Of a stretch of 64,000 nt of DNA, positions 1-9,535 are shown piece after piece. The stretch is from NCBI GenBank assembly GCA_004000515.1, contig CP034537.1, forward strand, positions 6,903,501 through 6,967,500, written 5' to 3'. Under the pieces are notes generated by a model, which was given only the letters and a program-made list of their open reading frames with translations, did no database searches and was not told where the DNA came from. The stretch is from Pseudomonas poae. GTDB lineage: Bacteria > Pseudomonadota > Gammaproteobacteria > Pseudomonadales > Pseudomonadaceae. Every line of letters starts with the position of its first letter. Positions within the stretch are counted from its first letter, which is position 1. Position numbers and translations under genes: made by a program.

Positions 1-682
1 CCACGGTTGACCAGTTGCCAGGTCCAGCCGCCGGGTGCTGCGCCGAGGTCGACACCGGTCATGTCGCCATGCAGGCGTTCGTCCCATTGGTCGCGAGGGA
101 TGAAGTGGTGCCAAGCCTCTTCCAGCTTGAGGGTCGAGCGGCTCGGCGCCTCACGCGGGAATTTCAAGCGCGGGATCCCCATCGGCCACATCGCCGAGTT
201 GTTCGACTCGGCCAGGCCCATGAACACTTCGCGGCCACTCTTGAAGGTCAGCAGCAGGCGCGGCTTGTTCGGATCGTCCACCAGCTTGCCGGCGTTCAAC
301 AACGCCTTGCGCAGGTGCACTTCGAATTTCTTGCAGAAGTTCGAAAGCTCTTTGCCATCATTGGTGTCGACCATCTCTAGCCACAGGCTGCCGCACACCG
401 GGAAGCCTTGCAGGTGGGCAAGGATGACGCTGATACGGTCGGTTTCCGGCAGGTCGATAAAAACCCCGCGCGCCCACTGCCTTGGGAAGATCAGCTCGGC
501 AAAGCGCTGGCCGTGCATCAGGCGCTGGGCGCCGTCTTCTTCGGTGCAGACAAATTCGGCGCAGGCGCTGCCGGTCTTGGCCTTGGCATAGCCAGAAACG
601 TTCAGGCGCGCGGCGTGTTCCGCGATCTCGGAACAGACTTCACCTTCAAAACCCGGGCGGCAGTGCATAAAAGGGTGTTCAT
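1..682 (-). CDS. rlmM: 23S rRNA (cytidine-2498-2'-O)-methyltransferase RlmM, 3' part outside window
   Basis: RlmM (YgdE) uses SAM to 2'-O-methylate C2498 of 23S rRNA. About 227 N-terminal residues are present; the family has about 355, so the C-terminal third lies beyond base 1. The visible part contains the small N-terminal THUMP-like region and SAM motif I (VDLGAAPGGW) near bases 25-55. A good Shine-Dalgarno (AGGAG) precedes the ATG at 682, but that ATG is out of frame with the protein. The run of four T (A on the + strand, 669-672) should be five, so one base is missing; without it the frame opens only at the ATG at 668. Divergent from acnA, as in other pseudomonads. Confidence 0.9.
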
Positions 683-878
683 CAACTCTCCTGGTGACTC
701 GACAGACGTTGCGCTATCGCAATGTCTGTCATGAAAACGCGCGCATGATAGCTGAGTTCGGAACCTTGGACTTAACCATAGAGTCCAGTTATTAGCCTGC
801 TAATGAAAACAGGGCTAACGTGATAGCTCTGTTCGTCCCGTCAGGTCCGTAGCCGTGCGGACCATAAGGAGTCGCGTC

Positions 879-3618
879 ATGTCATCGTTTGATAGCCTGA
901 GAACCCTTAAGACCCTTGAAATAGACACTAAAACCTACCACTACTTCAGCCTGCCCGAAGCCGCCAAGAGCCTGGGCGACCTGGACAAACTGCCAATGTC
1001 CCTCAAGGTGCTGCTGGAAAACCTGCTGCGCTGGGAAGACAACAAGACCGTCACCGGCGCCGACCTCAAGGCCATTGCCGCCTGGCTCAAAGAGCGCCAG
1101 TCCGACCGCGAGATCCAATACCGCCCCGCCCGCGTGCTGATGCAGGACTTTACCGGCGTGCCCGCCGTGGTCGACCTGGCCGCCATGCGCGCCGCCGTGG
1201 CCAAGGCCGGTGGCGACCCGCAGCGTATCAACCCGCTGTCGCCGGTGGACCTGGTGATCGACCACTCAGTGATGGTCGACAAGTTCGGCAACGCTGACGC
1301 GTTCGAGCAGAACGTCGACATCGAAATGCAGCGCAACGGCGAGCGCTACGCCTTCCTGCGCTGGGGCCAAAGCGCCTTCGACAACTTCAGCGTAGTGCCA
1401 CCGGGCACCGGCATCTGCCACCAGGTCAACCTCGAATACCTGGGCCGCACTGTGTGGACCAAGGACGAAGACGGTCGCACCTATGCGTTCCCCGACACCC
1501 TGGTGGGCACCGACTCCCACACCACCATGATCAACGGCCTCGGCGTCCTCGGCTGGGGCGTGGGCGGGATCGAAGCGGAAGCGGCGATGCTCGGCCAGCC
1601 GGTGTCGATGCTGATCCCGGAAGTGATCGGCTTCAAGCTCACCGGCAAATTGAAGGAAGGCATCACCGCCACCGACCTGGTGCTGACCGTGACCCAGATG
1701 CTGCGCAAAAAAGGCGTGGTGGGTAAATTCGTCGAATTCTATGGCGACGGTCTGGCCGACCTGCCGCTGGCGGACCGCGCCACCATCGCCAACATGGCCC
1801 CGGAATACGGCGCCACCTGCGGCTTTTTCCCAGTGGATGAGGTGACGCTGGACTACCTGCGCCTGTCCGGTCGTCCGGCAGAAACCGTGAAGTTGGTGGA
1901 GGCTTACACCAAAGCCCAGGGCTTGTGGCGCAACGCGGGCCAGGAGCCTGTGTTCACCGACAGCCTGGCACTCGACATGGGCAGCGTCGAAGCCAGCCTC
2001 GCCGGGCCAAAGCGCCCGCAGGACCGCGTGGCATTGCCGAATGTCGGCCAGGCGTTCAGTGACTTCCTCGACCTGCAGTTCAAACCCACCAACAAGGAAG
2101 AAGGCCGCCTGGAAAGCGAAGGCGGTGGCGGTGTCGCCGTGGGCAATGCCGATCTGGTGGGCGAAACCGACTATGAGTACGACGGCCACACCTATCGCCT
2201 GAAAAACGGCGCCGTGGTGATCGCCGCGATCACCTCCTGCACCAACACTTCCAACCCCAGCGTGATGATGGCCGCCGGGCTCGTGGCTAAAAGCCGTGGA
2301 AAAAGGCCTGACGCGCAAGCCCTGGGTAAAAACCTCGCTGGCCCCTGGCTCCAAAGTGGTCACCGACTACTACAAGGCGGCGGGGCTCACCCAGTACCTC
2401 GACAAGCTCGGCTTCGATCTGGTGGGTTATGGCTGCACCACCTGCATCGGCAACTCCGGTCCGTTGCCCGAGCCGATTGAAAAGGCCATCCAGAAAGCCG
2501 ACCTCGCCGTGGCTTCGGTGCTGTCCGGCAACCGCAACTTCGAAGGACGCGTGCACCCCCTGGTAAAAACCAACTGGCTGGCCTCACCGCCGCTGGTGGT
2601 GGCCTATGCGTTGGCCGGCACCGTGCGCATTGATATCAGCAGCGAGCCGCTGGGTAACGATCAGGACGGCAAGCCGGTGTACCTCAAGGACATCTGGCCT
2701 AGCAGCAAGGAAATTGCCGACGCCGTGGCACAGGTCAGCACCGGCATGTTTCACAAGGAATACGCGGAGGTGTTTGCCGGTGATGAGCAATGGCAGGCCA
2801 TCGAAGTGCCGCAAGCCGCAACCTACGTGTGGCAGAAGGACTCCACCTACATCCAGCACCCACCGTTTTTTGACGATATCGCCGGGCCTTTGCCGGTGAT
2901 CAAAGACGTCCGGGCCGCCAACGTACTGGCCCTGCTCGGCGATTCAGTGACCACCGACCACATCTCCCCCGCCGGCAACATCAAGGCCGACAGCCCCGCC
3001 GGCCGTTACCTGCGCGAACAAGGCGTGGAGCCACGCGACTTCAACTCCTACGGCTCACGCCGGGGTAACCATGAAGTGATGATGCGCGGCACGTTTGCCA
3101 ACATCCGTATCCGCAACGAAATGCTCGGCGGCGAGGAAGGCGGCAACACGCTGTATATCCCGACCGGCGAGAAAATGGCGATCTACGATGCGTCGATGAA
3201 ATACCAGGCCTCGGGCACGCCGCTGGTGGTGATCGCGGGCCAGGAATACGGCACGGGTTCAAGCCGCGACTGGGCGGCCAAGGGCACTAACCTGCTGGGG
3301 GTAAAAGCGGTGATCGCCGAGAGTTTCGAGCGCATCCACCGTTCCAACCTGGTGGGCATGGGCGTGTTGCCGTTGCAGTTCAAACTGGATCAGAACCGCA
3401 AGACGCTCAAGCTGAGCGGCAAGGAGAAGATCGATATCTTGGGGCTGACCGGCGCTGAGATCGTGCCTCGGATGAACCTGACACTGGTGATTACGCGGGA
3501 GGATGGCAGTACGGAGAAGGTCGAGGTGTTGTGCCGGATCGATACGCTGAATGAAGTGGAGTACTTCAAGGCGGGCGGCATCTTGCACTATGTACTTCGC
3601 CAGCTGATCGCCAGCTAA
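879..3618 (+). CDS. acnA: Aconitate hydratase A (frame broken at about 2290)
   Basis: AcnA interconverts citrate and isocitrate in the TCA cycle and carries a [4Fe-4S] cluster. The cluster ligands are visible: the cysteine of SCTNTSNP (about residue 454) and the pair in GCTTCIGN (about 520 and 523). The start is ATG 879 with AAGGA eight bases upstream. The frame breaks at 2289-2292, where an A run encoding Lys-Lys has four instead of six A. Restoring two bases gives exactly 913 residues, the normal length in Pseudomonas. A hairpin (GTCCG/CGGAC, 846-864) lies just before the gene. The break looks like a sequencing error, since both halves are fully conserved. Confidence 0.95.
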
Positions 3619-3636
3619 AGAACATTGGAGATCAAA

Positions 3637-3725
3637 TGTGGGAGCTGGCTTGCCTGCGATTGCGGCAAGCCAGCCAGCATGGGTTTTACTGACATACCGC
3701 TATCGCAGGCAAGCCAGCTCCCACA
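3637..3725. repeat. REP doublet (REPIN), 'GCTGGCTTGCCTGC' class
   Basis: Two inverted REP units starting TGTGGGAGCTGGCTTGCCTG and ending in the reverse complement flank a short spacer. The spacer also holds a partial extra REP-like piece (GCAAGCCAGCCAGC). It lies between the 3' ends of convergent acnA and lpxO. Confidence 0.9.
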
Positions 3726-3743
3726 GTTTTGATAGTGCTCTGA

Positions 3744-4679
3744 TCAGAACAACCACTTCCACAGCAGCACCAGCACAACCACCGCCAGCACTGGCCGCGC
3801 AATCCGGTAAGCCTTGGGATGCTTGCGCTTCCACTGCTTCACCACCCCACTGAACTTGTCGCTGAAGGTCTTGCTCCAGGCATACGCCTGGTTGATCCCG
3901 CCTACACGCTCGTCATCCAGGTTCTGCGGCGCGGTCGCGCGGCCCAGCTGCTTGCTGACCCAGCGGTTGACGCGGGTCATCAGGCCATTGCTCAGCGGCC
4001 GCTCGATGTCGCAGAACAGGATCACACGGGTGTGTTCGGTCTCGTTTTTCACCCAATGCACATAGGTTTCGTCGAACATCACGTCTTCACCGTCGCGCCA
4101 GGCGTAGACCTGACCGTCGACGAAGATGCGGCAGTCGTCGGAATTTGGCGTGGACAACCCCAGGTGATAACGCAGGGAACCGGCGAACGGGTCGCGGTGC
4201 GGGTTCAGGTGGCTGCCACCCGGCAACAGCGCGAACATCGCACCTTTCACGTTGGGAATGCTGCTGACCAGGGCCACGGTTTTCGGGCACAGCGCCTCGG
4301 CCGATGGCAGTGGCTTGTCGTACCACTTGAGGTAGAAACGCTTCCAGCCCTTCTTGAAGAACGAACCGAAGCCAGCGTCGTTGTTCTTTTCGGCGGCGCG
4401 AATGTAACCCTCGTCGAACAGGTGCATCGCCTCTTCGCGGATCACTTCCCAGTTGTCCTTGAGCACGTCCAGTTCCGGGAATTTGCTGCGATCCAGGTAC
4501 GGCTTGGACGGCACCGCCGAAAACAGGTACATCAAGGCGTTATACGGGGCGAACAGCGCCGAATGGTTGACGAATTGGCGCAACAACGGCAAACGGGCCT
4601 TGCCGCGCAAGTGCACATACAGCGTGCTGCCTATAAATAACGCCAGCACCGACAGTTTGGCGGCCAAAGAAAAGGTCAT
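3744..4679 (-). CDS. lpxO: Lipid A 2-hydroxylase LpxO (Fe(II)/2-oxoglutarate dioxygenase)
   Basis: LpxO hydroxylates the 2-position of a secondary lauroyl chain of lipid A at the inner membrane. The 311-residue protein has an N-terminal hydrophobic segment (about 5-22), an aspartyl/asparaginyl beta-hydroxylase domain, and a C-terminal hydrophobic tail (about 292-309). Iron ligands H161, D163 and H208 and the 2-oxoglutarate arginine R218 are visible (HRD, VHW, TRVI). Length and architecture match pseudomonad LpxO. The frame is intact. It is a single gene, convergent with acnA. Confidence 0.88.
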   Translation of the reverse strand: MTFSLAAKLSVLALFIGSTLYVHLRGKARLPLLRQFVNHSALFAPYNALMYLFSAVPSKPYLDRSKFPELDVLKDNWEVIREEAMHLFDEGYIRAAEKNNDAGFGSFFKKGWKRFYLKWYDKPLPSAEALCPKTVALVSSIPNVKGAMFALLPGGSHLNPHRDPFAGSLRYHLGLSTPNSDDCRIFVDGQVYAWRDGEDVMFDETYVHWVKNETEHTRVILFCDIERPLSNGLMTRVNRWVSKQLGRATAPQNLDDERVGGINQAYAWSKTFSDKFSGVVKQWKRKHPKAYRIARPVLAVVVLVLLWKWLF

Positions 4680-4788
4680 GCAGCAACTCCTGAAAATAAG
4701 CGCCTAGCCAACAGCAGACATAGCAGCCGGCCATGATAAACAGTTGGGCCAGTATGCAGAAGGCCCGGGTTATCGGCGCTGACTCAAA

Positions 4789-5762
4789 TCAAGCCTGGTT
4801 TTCTTGCTCGGTAAACAAATCGCTGAACAGCATGCTCGACAGGTAACGCTCACCGGAGTCCGGCAGGATCACCACGATGGTCTTGCCCTGCATCTCCGGT
4901 TTCTCGGCCAGACGCACCGCCACGGCCATCGCCGCGCCGCACGAGATACCGCACAGAATCCCCTCTTCCTGCATCAAGCGCAGGGCCATGGCCTTGGACT
5001 CTTCATCGCTCGCCAGCTCAACCCGGTCAACCATCGACAGGTCGAGGTTCTTGGGCACAAAACCGGCGCCGATGCCTTGGATCTTGTGGGGCTGGGCTTG
5101 ATCTCATCGCCGGCCAACGCCTGGGTAATCACCGGCGACACAATCGGCTCGACGGCCACCGACAGAATCGGCTTGCCTGCAATGTTCTTGATATAGCGCG
5201 ATACACCGGTAATGGTGCCACCGGTGCCTACGCCCGCCACCAGCACATCGATTGCGCCATCGGTGTCGTTCCAGATTTCCGGGCCGGTGGTTTTTTCGTG
5301 GATCGCCGGGTTGGCCGGATTTTCGAACTGGCCCGGCATAAAGTACTGGGCCGGGTCGCTGGCAACGATTTCAGCAGCCTTTTCAATGGCGCCCTTCATG
5401 CCCTTGGCTGGCTCGGTCAGTACCAGTTCCGCGCCCAAGGCCTTGAGAACCTTACGACGCTCGATGCTCATGGACGCCGGCATGGTCAGCAGCAACTTGT
5501 AGCCACGGGCAGCGGCAACAAACGCCAGGCCGATCCCGGTGTTACCCGACGTCGGTTCTACAATGGTCATGCCCGGCTTGAGTTTGCCGGTGCTTTCCGC
5601 GTCCCAGATCATGTTGGCACCAATGCGGCACTTTACCGAGTAGCCTGGGTTACGCCCTTCGATCTTGGCCAGGATGGTCACGCCACGCGGTGCGATACGG
5701 TTGATCTGAACCAGGGGCGTATTACCGATGGAGTGCGCGTTGTCTGCAAAGATACGGCTCAT
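4789..5762 (-). CDS. cysK: Cysteine synthase A (frame broken at about 5088)
   Basis: CysK makes L-cysteine from O-acetylserine and sulfide using PLP. The PLP lysine is K44 (YSVKCRIG), the substrate loop is TSGNTG (71-76) and the phosphate loop is GTGGT. The C-terminal half follows the CysK pattern ([20 protein letters not shown]). The frame breaks where a run of four G (5088-5091, C on the coding strand) should be five, in the stretch encoding SPHKI. Repair gives 324 residues, the normal CysK length. Upstream it is divergent from the DUF748 gene. Confidence 0.93.
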
Positions 5763-5888
5763 GACGGGTCCTATTTGGCGATTTCAGGAAGGCCACAAGG
5801 GTATGCCTCGTGTTGCAACGCGTCCAGTCAGAGGAACGTTGCGCCGCCCACAAGAGTCCATCTCCTACATGCACGGGAGAACAACCCA

Positions 5889-6965
5889 ATGAAACGTCGC
5901 TACAGCTGGCTGCTATGGATCGTCGCCGGGCTGGTGGTGGTGCTGGTCGTCCTGGACCTCGCCCTGCCCTATCTGGTGCGTAACTACCTGAATGACAAAC
6001 TTGCCGATATGGGCGACTACCGCGGCCAGGTCTCCGATGTGGACGTGGCCCTGTGGCGCGGCGCGTACAGGATCAACGGCCTGGAGATCACCAAGGTCGA
6101 CGGCAAGGTGCCGGTACCGTTCGTCAAGGCGCCGCTGATCGACCTGGCGGTGAGTTGGCCCTCACTGATCAACGACCATGCGGTGGTTGCCAGGGTGCGT
6201 TTTATCAACCCCGAGGTGAACTTCGTCGACGGCGGCGCGAACAAGCAGGCCTCCCAGACCGGTAAAGGCACCGACTGGCGTGCCCAATTGGGCAAACTGC
6301 TGCCGATCACCCTCGATGAAGTGCGCATCGAAGACGGCAAGATCGCCTTTCGCAACTTCAGTTCCAAGCCACCGGTGAACATCAACGCCACCCAGGTCAA
6401 TGCCAGCTTCTACAACCTGACCAACGTGGTCGACGTCAAAGGCAAACGCGACGCCCGCTTCGAAGGCAAGGCGCTGCTGCAAGGCCAGGCGCCATTGGAA
6501 GCCACCGCCACCTTTGACCCGCTGAGCAATTTCGAGAACTTCGAGTTCCGCTTCCGCGCCAAGGACCTGCAACTCAAACGCATGAACGACTTTGCTTCGG
6601 CCTACGGCAAGTTCGACTTCAAGGCCGGCACCGGCGACGTTGTCATCGAAGCCCAGGCCGAAAAAGGCCAACTCACCGGTTATATCAAGCCGCTGCTGCG
6701 GGACGTGGAAGTGTTCGACTGGAAGCAGGACGTTGAAAACAAAGACAAGAACATCTTCCGCTCGATCTGGGAGGCGGTGGTCGGTGCCAGTGAAACCGTG
6801 CTGAAAAACCAGCAAAAGAACCAATTTGCCACCCGTGTAGTGCTCAGCGGCAGCGTGCATCAGCAAAATGCCAGCGCGTTTTCCGCGTTTTTGGCGATTT
6901 TGCGCAACGGCTTCATCCAGGCCTTCACCGCACGCTACGAACAACCCAAGCCGAGCACAGACTAA
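5889..6965 (+). CDS. DUF748 / AsmA-like membrane-anchored protein
   Basis: A 358-residue protein with one N-terminal transmembrane helix (about 7-27), followed by a periplasmic beta-rich region typical of DUF748/AsmA-like proteins (repeated 'v.i.dg.i.f' strands around 140-180). This family is linked to envelope biogenesis or phospholipid transport across the periplasm; no precise role can be read here. The start at ATG 5889 is preceded by GGAG at 5876. A longer upstream open frame exists but runs antisense through cysK and was discarded. A REPIN follows directly. Confidence 0.75.
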   Translation: MKRRYSWLLWIVAGLVVVLVVLDLALPYLVRNYLNDKLADMGDYRGQVSDVDVALWRGAYRINGLEITKVDGKVPVPFVKAPLIDLAVSWPSLINDHAVVARVRFINPEVNFVDGGANKQASQTGKGTDWRAQLGKLLPITLDEVRIEDGKIAFRNFSSKPPVNINATQVNASFYNLTNVVDVKGKRDARFEGKALLQGQAPLEATATFDPLSNFENFEFRFRAKDLQLKRMNDFASAYGKFDFKAGTGDVVIEAQAEKGQLTGYIKPLLRDVEVFDWKQDVENKDKNIFRSIWEAVVGASETVLKNQQKNQFATRVVLSGSVHQQNASAFSAFLAILRNGFIQAFTARYEQPKPSTD

Positions 6966-6967
6966 AG

Positions 6968-7056
6968 TGTGGGAGCTGGCTTGCCTGCGATAGCGGTCTG
7001 TCAATTAAAGGTGTGTTGTCCGCTCCGCCGCTATCGCAGGCAAGCCAGCTCCCACA
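6968..7056. repeat. REP doublet (REPIN), 'GCTGGCTTGCCTGC' class
   Basis: Inverted TGTGGGAGCTGGCTTGCCTG units separated by a spacer containing GCGGTCTG and CCGCCGCTATC. It starts 2 bases after the DUF748 stop codon and ends about 60 bp before the left boundary of the integrated element. Confidence 0.92.
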
Positions 7057-7116
7057 GTTGGATTTGTGCCAGGGTCAAACAAGGGTGCACCGCCAGATTG
7101 TGCCGTGACCGCCCAT

Positions 7117-7126
7117 TCAGAGACTG
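7117..7126. other. Putative attL core
   Basis: TCAGAGACTG, identical to 14341-14350. The left flank (…CCCAT) is read as chromosomal and the sequence to the right as element. The stretch 7127-7406 holds no gene I can support; it is AT-richer toward its end and probably contains the promoter of the gene at 7407. Confidence 0.5.
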
Positions 7127-7406
7127 GACAAGGGATTTCGGTTTAGACCAATGATTACAGGTACTTCGGCGGTGATCCGTTCAAATGGTCACACCGGGCG
7201 CAGTGGGCCTGTGTACCGCTATTTATGGACCTACGGCTCAACGCAATAAAGCGCAACAGTTCCACATGACGGGCGAGTGCTGGCTAATTGCCCTTTCAAA
7301 TTTCAAGGGGCATACTCTACGGCCACGAATCAAGCAAGAAGGGCGACTCTACTCAGCTTGCGTCGTTTTGTTCGTTCTAATCAACCGCTTTGGCACAAGG
7401 AAAGCC

Positions 7407-7652
7407 ATGTCAATCCCCACGATGACCTGTTCTCATGTATCAGTTTTGAAAGAATACCTTTCAAAAATCATGACTAACCTAGAGGCCAAACCCAACGGCC
7501 AATTAATGTACAGCTTCACTGACGGTTTAATTTTAAACGTCTATGAAACAACAGGAAGAGTAGTCTTCCAAGGTACTGCTCCGGGCGGTGTTATAGCGGC
7601 GCAAATTGCAGCGATGATCAATCAAATAAACATTCTTGTACCAACGCCTTAA
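7407..7652 (+). CDS. Small unknown protein resembling a solitary RNase HIII-type N-terminal domain
   Basis: 81 residues, start ATG 7407 with AAGGA five bases upstream. I do not recognise the gene. Residues about 45-60 read LNVYETTGRVVFQG, which recalls the 'aYkSGKVvfQG' strand-turn-strand of the TBP-like N-terminal domain of RNase HIII; this is a visual resemblance only. Base composition is clearly more AT-rich than the rest of the window, a sign of separate origin. It is the first gene inside the left end of the element and stands alone on its strand, about 420 bp from the next gene. Confidence 0.5.
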   Translation: MSIPTMTCSHVSVLKEYLSKIMTNLEAKPNGQLMYSFTDGLILNVYETTGRVVFQGTAPGGVIAAQIAAMINQINILVPTP

Positions 7653-7996
7653 ATCTCGTGATGAGTACGCCTTGCGCCCTGTATGCGCCAGTGGCTTCAC
7701 TCACTGTCTGATTAAAAGCACTTCCTGCGGCCTGTGATTACGAATGTATGAGCAACTGAAATTTGCTTTATTCGTATGAACAGGCCTCTCCGACACCATC
7801 ACGTCATCTTCCCCGTAGGCCCTCCCACGCCAACCAGCAACACCATTCGCCAGGGAGATTGCCGACCTACAGTGGCGCGCACCATGCGCGTCCCGCGTAG
7901 AGAATGATCGAAACACGAGGGCCGCTGTAGAGGGCAATCGGTATGTAGCGAATTAGGTATACCTCAATCACTACCGCTTGTCGGGTCGAATGGTCC
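7653..7996. other. Non-coding stretch inside the element
   Basis: No convincing gene. A 78-codon minus-strand open frame (7701-7937) has no Shine-Dalgarno and an arginine-rich composition typical of a shadow frame. No clear hairpin or promoter consensus was recognised. Confidence 0.4.
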
Positions 7997-8063
7997 GTAG
8001 CGTTATTGCAGCTTGACCACTTCAATCGCTACACGCATCATCGCTACACCTAAACCGCTACAG
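7997..8063. promoter_or_regulatory. Repeated TCGCTACAC half-sites upstream of serine recombinase
   Basis: TCGCTACAC occurs at 8026-8034 and 8041-8049, with a variant CCGCTACAG at 8055-8063 and an inverted GTAGCG at 7997-8002. Spacing is 14-15 bp. The array ends about 10 bp before the recombinase ATG, a position suited to a res site or to autoregulation by the recombinase. The role is inferred from placement. Confidence 0.4.
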
Positions 8064-8073
8064 AGACTTCGCC

Positions 8074-8703
8074 ATGATGATCCGTGCCTACCTCCGGGCT
8101 TCCACCAATGAGCAAGATGCCAGCCGTGCCCGAGCGGACATCAAGGCATTCGCTGACCAACACGGCCAACGCATCGCTAGCTATTACACGGAGAATGACA
8201 GCGGTGCCACCCTGCAACGGCCCGAGCTGATGCGCCTGCTGGCTGACTGCGAGCCGGGTGACGTGTTGCTGGTTGAACAGGTTGACCGGCTATCACGACT
8301 AACCGAGGCGGACTGGCAAGCCCTACGCGCCGAGTTGACCGCCAAGGGCGTACTTGTGGTTGCCCTGGACCTACCAACAAGTCACGGCGCTATGGCTGCC
8401 GGTGCAGGTGCCGACGACTTCACTACCCGCATGCTGGGCGCGGTGAATGCAATGCTGCTGGACATGCTCGCCGCTGTCGCCCGCAAGGACTACGAGGATC
8501 GCCGCCGCCGTCAAGCACAGGGCATCGAGAAGGCCAAGGCTGATGGCGCCTATAAAGGACGCGCAACTAACGAGGCGCTGCACTCGCACATTGCTGAGCT
8601 GTTGAAAGAAGGTAAGTCGATTCGCAAAGTCGCGGACCTGCTGGGGTGCAGTACGAACACTGTGCAGCGGGTTCGGCAGGCAGTGGTGCCCGTAGAAGCA
8701 TAA
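8074..8703 (+). CDS. Serine recombinase (resolvase/invertase family)
   Basis: 209 residues. The N-terminal catalytic domain starts YLRASTNEQ with the nucleophilic serine at residue 10, followed by the family motif EQVDRLSR (about 68-75) and the E-helix region. The C-terminal end (about 165-203) is a short helix-turn-helix (GKSIRKVADLLGCSTNTVQR). Size and layout fit resolvases/invertases that cut at dimeric sites, not the large serine integrases. In this element it may resolve multimers or control gene expression; insertion itself is more likely done by the tyrosine integrase at the other end. Start ATG 8074 (ATG 8077 is equally possible). Confidence 0.88.
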   Translation: MMIRAYLRASTNEQDASRARADIKAFADQHGQRIASYYTENDSGATLQRPELMRLLADCEPGDVLLVEQVDRLSRLTEADWQALRAELTAKGVLVVALDLPTSHGAMAAGAGADDFTTRMLGAVNAMLLDMLAAVARKDYEDRRRRQAQGIEKAKADGAYKGRATNEALHSHIAELLKEGKSIRKVADLLGCSTNTVQRVRQAVVPVEA

Positions 8704-9089
8704 GCAGCGCACTTGCGTAGGAGGTGCAATGCCTCCCTGGCAGCCGCAATAAGTAGGGCCTCTGATTTAATTGTCACATACGTAGGAGAGATGGGATTAC
8801 GGTACGTCTACACGGCGTATCCACTGGCACCTGACGTTCATCAGGGCAACCCGTCATTGATCCAACCTCTCGGCATTGAAGGCTGTCGCAGACTCAAGCG
8901 CACCCGGCCGCAAATCCCCACTCCTGATACACCCTCCAGCAACCACGCTGTGAGTCCCTGAGGCGCCATCTGAGCCGTCTTAACCCCTTCATCAAGCAAC
9001 CTCTTTGATCCATGGAATCCGCAGCCTACAAGGCGTTGCGGGGATTTTGCGCATCTTGAGAAATGATGTCTTACCCTGGAGTTTTACAC
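8704..9089. other. Intergenic stretch without a supported gene
   Basis: 386 bp between the recombinase and the next gene. Short open frames exist on both strands, but none has a ribosome-binding site or sensible composition. It includes an AATCCGCAG…GCGTTGCGGGGATTTT stretch (9009-9047) that could be a remnant of an end or a weak hairpin. No function assigned. Confidence 0.4.
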
Positions 9090-9485
9090 ATGACCAGACC
9101 GACCTTCGGGACTGATCCAACTTGGCATCGCCAGGAGAAATACAAGCGCTATCACGGCGACAACGGTGCCAAGCCACGGGCCAAGATGGCTGTTGTGATA
9201 GCGCTAAGGGCACTTAACAGCACGCACGGATTCGTCCCGGTTGGGATGATCCTCAAGCAAGACCCTGCGCTTACACGCCCCTCGGTCCACCGTGTGCTGC
9301 TGGAGCTGGAACGCGAAGCGTGCCTAGTCACCCGTGGTCAGCCATTCCAGCAACACATTCGTCAATACTGCCTGGGCACGATTGCCCATCACCAGCGCCT
9401 CGTGGTGCTGCCACCCGATGACCTGCGATCAGCCACCGAAGCGGAACGCCGACTCCATTATCTGCACCTGGAACTCCAGGGCTGA
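9090..9485 (+). CDS. Unknown protein with winged-helix-like core
   Basis: 131 residues, start ATG 9090 with CTGGAG eight bases upstream. I do not recognise the family. The middle (about 33-80) has the helix pattern of a winged helix-turn-helix (KMAVVIALRAL … TRPSVHRVLLELEREACLV … QYCLGT), with the second helix resembling a recognition helix followed by a wing. The N-terminus is basic and tyrosine/histidine-rich. It lies 50 bp upstream of another DNA-binding-like gene on the same strand, so both may control the element. Function is inferred only from fold appearance. Confidence 0.5.
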   Translation: MTRPTFGTDPTWHRQEKYKRYHGDNGAKPRAKMAVVIALRALNSTHGFVPVGMILKQDPALTRPSVHRVLLELEREACLVTRGQPFQQHIRQYCLGTIAHHQRLVVLPPDDLRSATEAERRLHYLHLELQG

Positions 9486-9535
9486 GTCGTTGCACTCGCG
9501 CCTTAAAAACAATCGTCTTACATGGATGAACATTA

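Noticed and set aside
855..878. Upstream GTG start for acnA
   Set aside because: ATG 879 has AAGGA at proper spacing and matches the family N-terminus.
879..3618. Two separate aconitase fragments as natural split or pseudogene
   Set aside because: Both halves are fully conserved and a two-base repair restores the exact 913-residue length; the same defect type recurs across the window.
5298..5888. N-terminal extension of the DUF748 frame into cysK
   Set aside because: Antisense to cysK; the ATG at 5889 has a ribosome-binding site and a normal membrane anchor start.
7701..7937. 78-codon minus-strand open frame in the element
   Set aside because: No ribosome-binding site, Arg-rich composition, no family resemblance.
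9009..9047. Possible tRNA-like remnant or second attachment site
   Set aside because: No cloverleaf can be drawn and no matching copy was found elsewhere in the window.
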